A DNA stretch of 64,000 nt from Flavobacterium foetidum. GTDB taxonomy: Bacteria > Bacteroidota > Bacteroidia > Flavobacteriales > Flavobacteriaceae. The notes under the pieces are model-generated. The model was given only the letters and a program-made list of their open reading frames with translations. It made no database searches and was not told the origin of the DNA. The position numbers and the translations under genes were made by a program. Positions 7,855 to 16,819 of this stretch are shown piece by piece. The number at the start of each line of letters is the position of its first letter. The first letter of the stretch is position 1. The stretch covers positions 124,001-188,000 of the forward strand of contig NZ_SJTF01000009.1 in NCBI RefSeq assembly GCF_004634245.1. Direction: 5' to 3'.

Positions 7855-9168
7855 ATGGGAATTTTTAAAATCGAAGGGGGAACACCTTTAAAAGGAGAAA
7901 TCACTCCGCAAGGAGCAAAAAATGAGGCATTACAAATTTTATGTGCCGTGCTGCTGACAGGAGAGAAAGTAAGAATTAATAACATTCCTGATATTATAGA
8001 CATCAATAAATTAATCACTTTGCTGGGGAATTTAGGGGTGAAAATTCAACGTAACGAACCAGGTTCAATCACTTTTCAAGCAGATGAGGTTAATGTTGGC
8101 TATTTAGAAACAGAAGCTTTCAAAAAAGAAGGTGGAGCGCTTCGTGGTTCTATTATGATTGTTGGTCCGCTTTTGGCTCGTTTCGGAAAAGGATATATCC
8201 CAAAACCGGGCGGAGATAAAATCGGCCGCCGTAGATTAGATACACACTTTGAAGGTTTTATTAACCTTGGAGCAAAATTTAGATACAACAGAGAAGATCA
8301 CTTTTACGGAGTAGAATCTCCAGAAGAAGGACTTCAAGGAACAGATATGCTACTTGACGAGGCATCTGTAACGGGAACTGCAAACATCGTAATGGCTGCC
8401 GTTTTAGCAAAAGGAACAACTACAGTTTACAATGCTGCTTGCGAACCATATTTACAGCAATTATGCAAAATGCTGAACTCTATGGGAGCTAAAATCACTG
8501 GTGTTGGTTCTAACTTATTGACTATCGAAGGTGTTGAAAGCCTTGGTGGTTGTGAGCACAGAATTTTGCCTGACATGATTGAAATCGGTTCTTGGATTGG
8601 TCTAGCAGCGATGACAAAAAGCGAAATCACAATCAAAAATGTTAGCTGGGAAAATTTAGGTTTGATTCCGAATACGTTTAGAAAACTCGGAATTACAATC
8701 GAAAAACGTAATGACGATATTTATATTCCGGCTCATAAAGACGGATATGAAGTAAAAACAGACATCGACGGTTCTATCTTAACAATTGCCGACGCGCCTT
8801 GGCCAGGATTTACGCCTGATTTGTTAAGCATTGTTTTGGTTGTAGCAACTCAGGCAAAAGGAGATGTTCTGATTCACCAAAAAATGTTCGAAAGCCGTTT
8901 ATTCTTCGTAGATAAATTAATCGATATGGGAGCAAAAATCATGTTGTGTGATCCGCACAGAGCTGTGGTTATGGGACATAATTTCGAATCTCAATTAAAA
9001 GCAACAACAATGTCTTCTCCTGATATTCGTGCGGGAATCTCATTATTGATCGCAGCGCTTTCTGCTAAAGGAACGAGTACAATCCAGAATATCGAGCAAA
9101 TCGACCGTGGATACGAGCGTATCGATGAGCGTTTAAGAGCAATCGGTGCAAAAATCGTGAGAGCTTAA
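7855..9168 (+). CDS. murA: UDP-N-acetylglucosamine 1-carboxyvinyltransferase, Asp at the catalytic-Cys position
   Basis: The 437-residue enzyme transfers enolpyruvate from PEP to UDP-GlcNAc, the first committed step of peptidoglycan synthesis. Full length, with GAKNEALQI near residue 20 (E. coli KNAAL), LRGSIMIVGPLLARFGKG near 97-113, and PDIRAGISLLIAALSA near 380. The loop that carries Cys115 in E. coli (PGGC-x-IG) reads PGGDKIG here, with Asp at residue 121. Enzymes with Asp at this place are active but insensitive to fosfomycin. Confidence 0.97.
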   Translation: MGIFKIEGGTPLKGEITPQGAKNEALQILCAVLLTGEKVRINNIPDIIDINKLITLLGNLGVKIQRNEPGSITFQADEVNVGYLETEAFKKEGGALRGSIMIVGPLLARFGKGYIPKPGGDKIGRRRLDTHFEGFINLGAKFRYNREDHFYGVESPEEGLQGTDMLLDEASVTGTANIVMAAVLAKGTTTVYNAACEPYLQQLCKMLNSMGAKITGVGSNLLTIEGVESLGGCEHRILPDMIEIGSWIGLAAMTKSEITIKNVSWENLGLIPNTFRKLGITIEKRNDDIYIPAHKDGYEVKTDIDGSILTIADAPWPGFTPDLLSIVLVVATQAKGDVLIHQKMFESRLFFVDKLIDMGAKIMLCDPHRAVVMGHNFESQLKATTMSSPDIRAGISLLIAALSAKGTSTIQNIEQIDRGYERIDERLRAIGAKIVRA

Positions 9169-9178
9169 AAAAGTTAGC

Positions 9179-9296
9179 CGCTAATTTCACAAATTACACT
9201 AATTTTTGATTTTTGAATTCAATTGTACGAATTTAGTTTTTAAAATTAGTGGAATAAAACACAAAGCTAATCTTCGTGTAATTTGTGTAATTAGTG
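9179..9296. repeat. Inverted pair of 9-bp-period arrays (CACNAATTA family)
   Basis: Left arm 9179-9205 reads as three 9-mers (cgctaattt, cacaaatta, cactaattt). Right arm 9270-9296 reads on the opposite strand as cactaatta, cacaaatta, cacgaagat. The arms sit 10 bases after the murA stop and 19 bases before the CDF transporter ATG, so the pair spans the gap. Confidence 0.75.
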
Positions 9297-9315
9297 GCGA
9301 AAAAAATAGTCATAA

Positions 9316-10194
9316 ATGACAAATGAACAAAAAGCTGTAAAAGCTACTATTTTTAGTATAATAGGAAACACCTGCTTGGCCCTGATAAAAGGTCTCGCAG
9401 GTTTTTTTGGCAATTCATATGCCTTGATTGCAGATGCCATAGAGTCAACTACGGATATATTTGCTTCATTTTTGGTTTTATTTGGAATCAAGTATTCAAA
9501 TAAACCTGCCGATGAAAATCACCCTTACGGACATGGCCGCGCAGAACCTTTAATTACCTTTCTGGTGGTCGGATTCTTAATTACATCGGCAACCATTATT
9601 GGATATGAAAGTATTGCCAATATTGGAACTTCGCATGAGTTGCCTAAATCTTGGACTTTATATGTTTTAGGATCTATTATTATTTGGAAGGAATATTCTT
9701 TTCGTCTTGTGATGAAAAGAAGCAAACAAACCAATAGTTCTTCTTTGGCTGCAGACGCGTGGCATCATAGAAGTGATGCGATAACTTCTGTAGCGGCCTT
9801 TATCGGAATTTCGATTGCTCTAATAATGGGGAAAGGCTACGAATCTGCAGATGATTGGGCGGCACTTTTTGCAGCCTTTTTTATCTTATATAACAGTTAT
9901 AAAATTTTCAGACCTGCACTTGGCGAAATCATGGACGAAAATCTGAATGAAGATTTAGTTGAGGAGATTCGTATTGTAGCTCTTACTGTTCCCGGAATTT
10001 TAGGCACTGAAAAATGTTTTATCAGAAAAGCTGGAATGAAATACCATGTGGATCTGCATGCTATTGTTTCGGCAAAGATATCTGTTAAAGAAGGACATGA
10101 TTTGGCACATAAACTGAAAGATACCTTGCGAGAAAAAAATCCTGAACTAGGACATGTCTTGATTCATATTGAACCGGATGATTATAATTGTTAA
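9316..10194 (+). CDS. Cation diffusion facilitator family transporter
   Basis: A 292-residue inner-membrane divalent-cation/proton antiporter (Zn, Fe, Mn or Co export). Six transmembrane segments cover about residues 10-205. The metal-binding sites are visible as ADAIESTTD near residue 39 and DAWHHRSDAITS near 147, plus the cytosolic HPYGHGRAEPL loop. A C-terminal ferredoxin-like domain follows from about residue 210 (RIVALTVPGILG, MKYHVDLHAIV). Metal specificity cannot be read from the sequence. Confidence 0.93.
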   Translation: MTNEQKAVKATIFSIIGNTCLALIKGLAGFFGNSYALIADAIESTTDIFASFLVLFGIKYSNKPADENHPYGHGRAEPLITFLVVGFLITSATIIGYESIANIGTSHELPKSWTLYVLGSIIIWKEYSFRLVMKRSKQTNSSSLAADAWHHRSDAITSVAAFIGISIALIMGKGYESADDWAALFAAFFILYNSYKIFRPALGEIMDENLNEDLVEEIRIVALTVPGILGTEKCFIRKAGMKYHVDLHAIVSAKISVKEGHDLAHKLKDTLREKNPELGHVLIHIEPDDYNC

Positions 10195-10196
10195 AG

Positions 10197-10441
10197 TTGC
10201 TAAGGTTCTAAGATGCTGAGGTTCTAAGTTTTTCTTGTAGCATATTAAAAATATTTCTTTGAAATCATAAGTATACTGCTTAGTTTACAGTCTGTTTGAA
10301 GCAAGACTTTAAATAAGCAGATTTTTTTTGAAGTTTGAAAATTTTTGAGCGGGTTTCGACTTTGCTCAGCTTGATATAACTAGTATTAAGTGCTAAGAAA
10401 ACTTAGAACCTTAGCATCTTAGAACCTTAGTATCTTATCTT
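10197..10441. repeat. Inverted pair of 8-bp-period arrays (NNNCTAAG family), site B
   Basis: Left arm 10197-10228 is ttgctaag, gttctaag, atgctgag, gttctaag. Right arm 10402-10441 is the inverse, cttagaac, cttagcat, cttagaac, cttagtat, cttatctt. Over 24 bases the arms are complementary with one mismatch. The pair fills the gap between two convergent genes: the left arm starts 2 bases after one stop codon and the right arm runs into the other. The 170-bp core shows no gene. Confidence 0.85.
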
Positions 10442-12929
10442 AGTCTAACACATTCAAAATCTTTATCCCGAATACAACACCGTTTTGCTGAATACCGCTT
10501 TGGTACGAATGCACATAATCGACTCTAAATATCTTAAATTTTCCGAAACCTAGATTGTCTAGACCAACGGTAAGTTCGGTGTACGGATTTCTGTCAGGAA
10601 GCGCTAGAGCATGAAAACCAATATTCATAGTTGATTTTAAAAGATTCAAGAGAGGGATTTTGTTCGTAATATATCCCATGTCATTATGCTCTAAATGCAT
10701 TTCAAAATAGCTGTCATTGGTGCTGTTTTTGTAATAAGGCATCAAATTGAAAACATTCAAATATCTAGAGCTTGTACCAATATGGGTTTGGTTTCCGTTG
10801 AAATGTTTGTAATCGATAAACGAAATATTTTCGGCATTAAAGAATTTCCCTGCTTTGAAATTCATTCCCAAAACGCCTTTATTGTTTAATTTTAAATCGT
10901 ACTGAACAGCAGCGGCAATTCTTTCAAATTCATACTTTTTCTCACTTCCAGCAAAGGTTTTTTCAAAAGCTAAAAAGATGGCTGGATATTTTTCATCTTT
11001 AAAATTGTATCTTCCATCGGGTCTTGAGATGTATTTGTTTCCGAAATTGATACGAGCATTTAAGCCAGCTTTAAGTAAATGATGCGCATCAAAAGCAGCG
11101 GTCGTAAAATCATTTGGCGCCAACGGATTATTTGACGAATAAATATCATCTCTTTTAAAGAATGAATAATCGGTAGTATTAAAAAGCGGTTTTCGCTGTT
11201 CGTAGGCCAGTTTTGCGTTTAAATTTATACCGTTTGCAATATCCTGGGCGTAGTTAACTTGTGCAAATTCCAAATTGTACAACTTCATATAATTGTCTTT
11301 GAAAAATAAAGAGCTTATCGAATTGACCAATTTAGTAATAGGTTGCGAACCGTTGAACTGAGCTGTTTTAGTTCCACCAGAAACATAAAGCGTTGCATAG
11401 TTTATGTTGTTAAATCGGTGGCTGAAATCGCCGGTAACACGAAGCCTTTCATCTGAAAAGCTGTAGTTGAAAGTGGTGCTCAAAGAAGTGGTTTTGCCAT
11501 TTTCTTCGTTCCATTTTCTAAAAGAAAAACCAGAGTCAAGATTAAAACCCTGAACGGTATTAAAACTTAACGAAGTCAGATTTAATAAACCATCATATTT
11601 AAAAGAATATTTTTTGAAGGTGTTTTTGTAATCATAACCTCGAAGAATATCCAAAACTTTAAATTTATTTTCTTTAGCATCAATCGAGTCAGTATATTTT
11701 TTTGATTTTCGAATTGTCTGCAGACTGTCTTTTTTGGTATAATCCGTAGTTTCTTCAAGTGTTAGAGGAATCGGACGAATTTCGTTCCAAAAAGCATCAT
11801 CTTTTTTGTTGGCATTCAAATCAAAAGATACAATTTCGTTGCCAAAAGTCTTTTTAGAAAACGAATCCGGAAATTCGTAATTAGAATATACATAATTGAA
11901 TTGTCCTGAAAATTTCACGCCAAAGCCACCCGCATTAAACGTAAGTGTCTGCGCATTTTTTGACCAGATTTTGTTTTTGGAATTATAACTGAAGCTTTGT
12001 TTTAAATTCATTGCTTCTGTAAATTCATTTTTCATTCTATAGCCTTTTATATCTAAATCCAGAGCATAAATGGCAAAACTTTCGTCTACAATATAAATGT
12101 ATCCTTCAAATACAGGCTCTTTGTCGCGTTTTGGAATCACTTTGATTTTATAAATCTGATGTTTGTCCTCATCATAAAAACTTCCCTCAAGTTTGTATTT
12201 GTAATAATTAAAGGCATTTCCGGCAATAGGAGAAATCAGGTTTACATCAAACTCCAAGGTGTTATCGTAAAAATCATAGGTCGATAACGAAGCGGTATTA
12301 TAACTGAATCCTTTATTGTTTCCAGATATTTTAGAAGCGACAATGGTTTCTTTTAATTTATCTGGTTTCTGAAAAGAAACTTTTGAGATAGTTTCTGATA
12401 AATACAAAATTCCGGTTCCAGTAGAATCCAGATTTGATGCCAAGTCTGGACCAAGATCTATTTTTTGACCTAATATCTTTTTAGGTAAATCTTTGACTTT
12501 TAAAATTCCTTTTGAGTAGAAATCGGCTGTAAAACGGGCAGTTTTTTCAGAGTTTTCCTTTCTGTTTACAATTGCATTTTTAATAATCGCATTAGCCGGA
12601 TTATTTTTGGGATCAATGACCACCTCATTTAAGGCAAAACTTTCCTCAGTCATTTTAACATTAAGAGTGACTGTTTTTGAGCCTGATGCAACATTGAGTT
12701 TTTGAGTTTTAAAACCGAGATATTGAAAAACAATTCTGTTTTTTCCGACCTCTTTTACATTCAATTGGTATTGACCTTGTTCGTTTGAGGTAGTTCCGCT
12801 ATACGTATTTTCTTCAAAAACAGAAACAAAAGGCAGAGGAGTTCCTTTTTCATCAGTTACAGTTCCTTTTACTTGTGCAAAGTTGGAAACTGAAAAAAGC
12901 AAAAGGGCAGATAAAATAATGTTTTTCAT
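10440..12929 (-). CDS. Outer-membrane DUF5686 / carboxypeptidase-like regulatory domain protein
   Basis: The product is 829 residues from the ATG at 12929. The longer frame begins inside non-coding DNA and is rejected because MKNIILSALLLFSVSNFAQ is a clean signal peptide. Residues 20-110 form a CarboxypepD_reg-like beta-sandwich (GTVTDEKGTPLPFVSVFEENTYSG). The rest matches the DUF5686 type, with a large C-terminal beta-barrel rich in alternating aromatic strands. No plug domain is seen, so it is not a classical TonB receptor. The family is of unknown function in Bacteroidota outer membranes. Confidence 0.82.
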   Translation of the reverse strand: MKNIILSALLLFSVSNFAQVKGTVTDEKGTPLPFVSVFEENTYSGTTSNEQGQYQLNVKEVGKNRIVFQYLGFKTQKLNVASGSKTVTLNVKMTEESFALNEVVIDPKNNPANAIIKNAIVNRKENSEKTARFTADFYSKGILKVKDLPKKILGQKIDLGPDLASNLDSTGTGILYLSETISKVSFQKPDKLKETIVASKISGNNKGFSYNTASLSTYDFYDNTLEFDVNLISPIAGNAFNYYKYKLEGSFYDEDKHQIYKIKVIPKRDKEPVFEGYIYIVDESFAIYALDLDIKGYRMKNEFTEAMNLKQSFSYNSKNKIWSKNAQTLTFNAGGFGVKFSGQFNYVYSNYEFPDSFSKKTFGNEIVSFDLNANKKDDAFWNEIRPIPLTLEETTDYTKKDSLQTIRKSKKYTDSIDAKENKFKVLDILRGYDYKNTFKKYSFKYDGLLNLTSLSFNTVQGFNLDSGFSFRKWNEENGKTTSLSTTFNYSFSDERLRVTGDFSHRFNNINYATLYVSGGTKTAQFNGSQPITKLVNSISSLFFKDNYMKLYNLEFAQVNYAQDIANGINLNAKLAYEQRKPLFNTTDYSFFKRDDIYSSNNPLAPNDFTTAAFDAHHLLKAGLNARINFGNKYISRPDGRYNFKDEKYPAIFLAFEKTFAGSEKKYEFERIAAAVQYDLKLNNKGVLGMNFKAGKFFNAENISFIDYKHFNGNQTHIGTSSRYLNVFNLMPYYKNSTNDSYFEMHLEHNDMGYITNKIPLLNLLKSTMNIGFHALALPDRNPYTELTVGLDNLGFGKFKIFRVDYVHSYQSGIQQNGVVFGIKILNVLD

Positions 12930-12999
12930 GTAAGTGGTTTGTCTTACAAAAATAGAAGAACTGAAAAATGAGCTTATTAATAATTTGTTAAATAACGAT

Positions 13000-13413
13000 T
13001 TATAAAAAGGACTGAATTGCAAGTTCGTAGCTTTTTAATCCAAAGCCTAGAATTACACCTTTTGCATTGCCCGATAAGTAAGATTGATGTCTAAAACTTT
13101 CGCGTGCATAAGTATTTGAAATATGAACTTCGATTACAGGAGTCGTAACAGCTTTTATAGCATCTCCCAAACCAATTGAGGTATGAGTATAGGCGCCGGC
13201 GTTCAGGATAATTCCGTCAAAGCTAAAACCAACCTCCTGAATTTTTCCAATCAATTCGCCTTCGATATTGCTTTGGTAATACGTTAATTCTATATCTGGA
13301 AATTTGTTTTGAAGAATTTCAAAGTAATCCTCAAAAGTTTGGCTCCCGTAAACTTCTGGTTCTCTCTTTCCTAATAGATTCAAGTTCGGGCCGTTGATAA
13401 TGCAGATTTTCAT
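13000..13413 (-). CDS. aroQ: Type II 3-dehydroquinate dehydratase
   Basis: A 137-residue dodecameric-type dehydratase, third step of the shikimate pathway. It opens IINGPNLNLLGKREPEVYG, whose Tyr is the catalytic base near residue 22. GIILNAGAYTHTSIGLGDAI near residues 84-103 and EVHISN near 115 are the remaining active-site signatures. Full length. It stands 70 bases upstream of the DUF5686 gene on the same strand, and could be co-transcribed with it. Confidence 0.96.
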   Translation of the reverse strand: MKICIINGPNLNLLGKREPEVYGSQTFEDYFEILQNKFPDIELTYYQSNIEGELIGKIQEVGFSFDGIILNAGAYTHTSIGLGDAIKAVTTPVIEVHISNTYARESFRHQSYLSGNAKGVILGFGLKSYELAIQSFL

Positions 13414-13453
13414 GTTTTAATTATTTATGTGTTGAGGTATTATATTGTCTTTT

Positions 13454-13490
13454 GATATTGAAATTGAAATTGATTTTTGCCATTGCCATT
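13454..13490. repeat. Short 6-bp-period array (inverse of the CAATNN family)
   Basis: The stretch reads gatatt, gaaatt, gaaatt, gattttt, gccatt, gccatt, that is, GNNATT units. The same unit types, in longer form, fill 56617-56900. It lies between aroQ and a terminator. Confidence 0.55.
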
Positions 13491-13507
13491 GAGCTCTGTA
13501 AAAATAA

Positions 13508-13538
13508 AAAAACCGCTCCACAATATAGAACGGTTTTT
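13508..13538 (-). terminator. Terminator of the small porin gene
   Basis: On the minus strand AAACCG and CGGTTT pair across a 16-base loop, followed by a T-run, 20 bases after the porin stop codon. Confidence 0.65.
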
Positions 13539-13557
13539 GTAAAAGTATGTGATATAT

Positions 13558-14118
13558 TTAGAACATGTATCCAGCTGAAAGTTGAAATACTGAGTTTTTA
13601 AAATCAGCTTGTTCTGATATTTCTGTTAAACCTATACCATAACGAGCTTGAACGAAAAGACCTCCAACAACTTTTAATCCTAGACCTGCATTAAGAGAAA
13701 AGTCAAATGTTTTTGGATCAGCAACATCAAACTCTTTTTTATTGCTAACAAGAAATGATGCCTGCGGGCCAAGTTCTAAGCTCAATGACTTAGTCATATA
13801 AAATTTAGCCATTACTGGAATAGCAATGTATCCCATTTCGTTTTTAAAATCCTGTACAGCACTTTTGTATTCTGCTCCTTGTGTAGTGTACAAAAGCTCT
13901 GGCTGAATTGAGAACTTTTCTAATAATTTAAGTTCAGCTACAAGACCTGCGTGGTAACTTGTAATACCTTCTTTGTCTACAGAAATTCCATCAAAGTCAG
14001 AACCTCCTGTTTGGTTAGCAAAGTTAACCCCTGCTTTAACCCCGATTTGTACAAATTGTGCATTTACTGCTGTCGATGCAGCAATGAACATAACAGCTGC
14101 TAAAATTATCTTTTTCAT
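13558..14118 (-). CDS. Outer-membrane beta-barrel porin family protein (PorT-like fold)
   Basis: A 186-residue protein with signal peptide MKKIILAAVMFIAASTAVNAQ and an eight-stranded small barrel: GVKAGVNFANQTGG, KFSIQPELLYTTQGAEY, YIAIPVMAKFYM, LSLELGPQASFLV, LNAGLGLKVVGGLF, ending in FQLSAGYMF with a terminal aromatic residue. It is clearly paralogous to the gene at 15114 (the same QPELL, GPQ and AGLG landmarks), on the opposite strand. No ligand can be assigned. Confidence 0.85.
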   Translation of the reverse strand: MKKIILAAVMFIAASTAVNAQFVQIGVKAGVNFANQTGGSDFDGISVDKEGITSYHAGLVAELKLLEKFSIQPELLYTTQGAEYKSAVQDFKNEMGYIAIPVMAKFYMTKSLSLELGPQASFLVSNKKEFDVADPKTFDFSLNAGLGLKVVGGLFVQARYGIGLTEISEQADFKNSVFQLSAGYMF

Positions 14119-14405
14119 AAAAATGTTTTTGAAGTTTTGGTATTTAATTGATGTTATTTACAAGTCAAAACTACTTATTTGACATTTTATTGCATTATAA
14201 TTTAGATTAAAGAATTACTAAAATTCCCACTAAACTAAGTTTTTTGAGTATTTAGGATATGATTTTATTGGTACTGCGCTGATTTTCAGGATTCTTTTTA
14301 GATGTGTTTTTTCTACCTTATTTTATTGTTTTTTAAACTTCTTGTGCACTATTTTTTGTAAGCCTAATCTTAGTTTTGAGCCAATAATTAAAAAAAAATG
14401 TAATC
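14119..14405. promoter_or_regulatory. Divergent intergenic region between two barrel genes
   Basis: This 287-bp AT-rich gap separates divergently transcribed barrel genes and must hold both promoters. I see no perfect TAnnTTTG box, hairpin or repeat array in it. Confidence 0.4.
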
Positions 14406-14921
14406 ATGAAAAAAATTTTTTTAACTGCAATTGCAGTAATGGCTTTCGGTTTTGCTAATGCACAAGAACAAACAGCAAAAGGGAAATGGTTAATTGAGGC
14501 TAATACTGGTTTTGGCATTGGAGCAGAAAAATTAGCTAACACAAGTTTTCACTTAGAGTCTTCCGATGGAGAAACACAATGGGGATTAGGCGCTGAAGGT
14601 GGATACTTTGTGGCTGATAATTTAGCTGTAAAAGCTGGTTTAGGTTATACTGACTTGGGACATAGTGTAAATGCGTTCTCTTACAAAGTTGGTGCGAAAT
14701 ATTATTTATTAAATAAATTTCCTCTTGAAGCTTCTTACACAGGAGCAAGTATTAAAGATGCGGATGAAAATCCTTCTTACGTAGGTTTACAAGGAGGTTA
14801 TGCTTGGTTTGTTGGAAAAAATATTTCTATTGAACCAGGACTTCGTTACAATATTTCTATGAACGAAGATTATGGAAAAGATGTTTTCCAATTAAACATT
14901 GGATTCGCATTACACTTCTAA
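14406..14921 (+). CDS. Small outer-membrane beta-barrel protein
   Basis: A 171-residue protein with signal peptide MKKIFLTAIAVMAFGFANAQ, nearly the same as that of the gene at 15114. Strands such as WLIEANTGFGIGAE, WGLGAEGGYFVADNLAVKAGLGYTD and GLQGGYAWFVGKNISIEPGLRY alternate in the beta-barrel pattern, ending NIGFALHF with a terminal Phe for BAM recognition. Function unknown. A strong terminator follows, so it is probably a monocistronic transcript. Confidence 0.82.
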   Translation: MKKIFLTAIAVMAFGFANAQEQTAKGKWLIEANTGFGIGAEKLANTSFHLESSDGETQWGLGAEGGYFVADNLAVKAGLGYTDLGHSVNAFSYKVGAKYYLLNKFPLEASYTGASIKDADENPSYVGLQGGYAWFVGKNISIEPGLRYNISMNEDYGKDVFQLNIGFALHF

Positions 14922-14948
14922 TATTATTTAGTTGATTTTTTTTCTAAG

Positions 14949-14976
14949 CCTTCCTCTTTTTGAGGAAGGTTTTTTT
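14949..14976 (+). terminator. Strong Rho-independent terminator
   Basis: CCTTCCTC and GAGGAAGG pair across five T, followed by seven T, 28 bases after the barrel gene. Confidence 0.85.
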
Positions 14977-15113
14977 ATTGTAAAAGTTTTAAAACACTAT
15001 TTAACAATTTAGTCGCTTATTACTATTTTTTTTGTTAAATTCCAAATACGTTTTTATGAAGAATATATTTATATTTGAATAGTGAAAATTAAAATTTAAC
15101 GAAAACAAATACC

Positions 15114-15701
15114 ATGAAGAAAATTTTTTTAGCTGCTATTGCAGTAATGACATTTAGCTTTGCGAATGCGCAACAAACAAGTTTTGGAGTAAAAGGAGGT
15201 CTTAACCTTTCAAATTGGTCTGGTGGAGATGCCCGAGATAATACTAAAGCTTTGGTTGGTTTCCACGTTGGAGGTTTTGCAGAAATTAAAGTTATTGAAA
15301 AATTAGCTATCCAGCCAGAGCTTTTATTTTCTGCTCAAGGAACTAAAATTGACGGTGGTGGATTTTTAGGGGATTTTGATGTAAAAACAAACTACCTAAA
15401 TATTCCTGTATTGGCTAAATATTACATCGTAGATAAATTCAGCGTTGAAGCTGGTCCTCAGTTAGGGGTTTTGTTGTCTGCGAAAGCTGATGGAGAAGAT
15501 GTTAAGGATGGTTTTAAAACTGTTGATTTCGGTTTCAATTTAGGAGCAGGATATCATTTTACAGAAAATATCTCTATTAATCTTCGTTACACTATTGGTT
15601 TGTCTCCACTTTCTGATAATGCAGATATTGAAGATGAAGGTGACTACTACGACAGTGTAAAAAATAGTGTTTTAGCATTGTCTTTTGCTTATAAATTCTA
15701 A
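15114..15701 (+). CDS. Outer-membrane porin family beta-barrel protein
   Basis: The 195-residue protein has signal peptide MKKIFLAAIAVMTFSFANAQ and barrel strands FGVKGGLNLSNWSGGD, KLAIQPELLFSAQG, YLNIPVLAKYY, FSVEAGPQLGVLLSA, GFNLGAGYHF, ending ALSFAYKF. It is a paralogue of the divergent gene at 13558, and its leader sequence resembles that of 14406. This suggests local duplication and shuffling of small barrel genes. Acidic loops (DGEDVKDG, DNADIEDEGDYYD) are notable. Function unknown. Confidence 0.85.
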   Translation: MKKIFLAAIAVMTFSFANAQQTSFGVKGGLNLSNWSGGDARDNTKALVGFHVGGFAEIKVIEKLAIQPELLFSAQGTKIDGGGFLGDFDVKTNYLNIPVLAKYYIVDKFSVEAGPQLGVLLSAKADGEDVKDGFKTVDFGFNLGAGYHFTENISINLRYTIGLSPLSDNADIEDEGDYYDSVKNSVLALSFAYKF

Positions 15702-15722
15702 TCTGAATTTTAAAATATTTTA

Positions 15723-15753
15723 AAACCTTCTCAATTCCAGAGAAGGTTTTTTT
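15723..15753 (+). terminator. Rho-independent terminator
   Basis: AACCTTCTC and GAGAAGGTT pair across a 7-base loop and are followed by a T-run. Confidence 0.8.
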
Positions 15754-15781
15754 ATGCTCGAAAATGTTTTACTTTGCAACT

Positions 15782-16678
15782 ATGAAATGGAATAATTACA
15801 TCAAAGATTATCAATCGTATCTGCGTATCGAAAGGGGTTTGTCTAAAAATACCATCGAAAACTACAGTTTTGATATCGAACGTTTGTGTTTGTTTTTAGA
15901 AAACAATCAGATTGATGTTTCTCCCATAAAAATTAAAGACGAAACGGTACAAGATTTTATTTATTCGGTTTCAAAAGAAGTAAATGCAAGATCTCAAGCC
16001 AGAATTATCTCAGGATTAAAGAGTTTTTTTAACTATCTGGTTTTTGAAGATTATCGAAACGATAACCCGCTCGAATTAATAGAAACGCCCAAAACAGGTC
16101 GTAAATTGCCAGACACCTTATCGGTTGAAGAAATTGACGCCTTGATTGCGGCGATAGACCTCAGTTCTAATGAAGGCGAAAGAAATAGAGCGATAATCGA
16201 AACGTTATACGGTTGCGGACTTCGAGTTTCTGAATTGGTTGCTCTTAGAATTTCGGATTTGTTTTTTGAAGAAGGTTTCGTCAAAATTACAGGAAAAGGA
16301 AATAAAGAGCGTTTTGTTCCCGTAGGGAAATTTGCGCAACGGTATATCGAGATTTACCAAACAGAAATCAGAACTAAATTAAATATTAAAAAAGGCTGCG
16401 AGGATACCGTTTTCCTAAATAGACGAGGGGGGCAGCTGACACGTGCAATGATTTTTACCATCATAAAAGATTTGGCAGTAAAGATCGGACTTAAAAAAAA
16501 GATAAGTCCACACACGCTCCGCCATTCTTTTGCTACCCATTTGTTGGAAAATGGAGCAGATTTAAGGTCAATTCAGCTCATGCTGGGACATGAATCAATC
16601 ACTACAACAGAAATTTATGTGCATTTGGATCGAAGCTTTTTAAAAGAAGTAATGTATTCTTATCATCCAAGGAAATAA
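15782..16678 (+). CDS. xerD: Tyrosine recombinase XerD (site-specific, chromosome dimer resolution)
   Basis: The product is 298 residues from ATG 15782; an earlier ATG at 15764 lies in the terminator tail and would add six residues. The N-terminal SAM-like domain covers about residues 1-90. The catalytic domain shows the pentad: Arg in GCGLRVSEL (near 148), Lys in ITGKGNKER, HTLRHSFATHLL (His-x-x-Arg near 245), the second His in LGHESITTTEIY, and the nucleophile Tyr of IYVH near 280. Housekeeping length and context (no cargo, no att sites) fit XerD rather than an integrase. Confidence 0.93.
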   Translation: MKWNNYIKDYQSYLRIERGLSKNTIENYSFDIERLCLFLENNQIDVSPIKIKDETVQDFIYSVSKEVNARSQARIISGLKSFFNYLVFEDYRNDNPLELIETPKTGRKLPDTLSVEEIDALIAAIDLSSNEGERNRAIIETLYGCGLRVSELVALRISDLFFEEGFVKITGKGNKERFVPVGKFAQRYIEIYQTEIRTKLNIKKGCEDTVFLNRRGGQLTRAMIFTIIKDLAVKIGLKKKISPHTLRHSFATHLLENGADLRSIQLMLGHESITTTEIYVHLDRSFLKEVMYSYHPRK

Positions 16679-16819
16679 TTTTCTTACTAAAAAGATGTTT
16701 TTTAAGTCAAAAATTGATACCTTGGTCTTAGAATTTTAGAACAAGAAAACAAAATAAGTAAATTTTTCAGCGTTATTATACAGATTCGTTTTTTGTATTA
16801 TTTACTTAAATAGCAATAT

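Noticed and set aside
15782..16678. Tyrosine recombinase as integrase of a genomic island
   Set aside because: Length, domain layout and housekeeping neighbours fit XerD; no tRNA, att repeats or cargo are seen.
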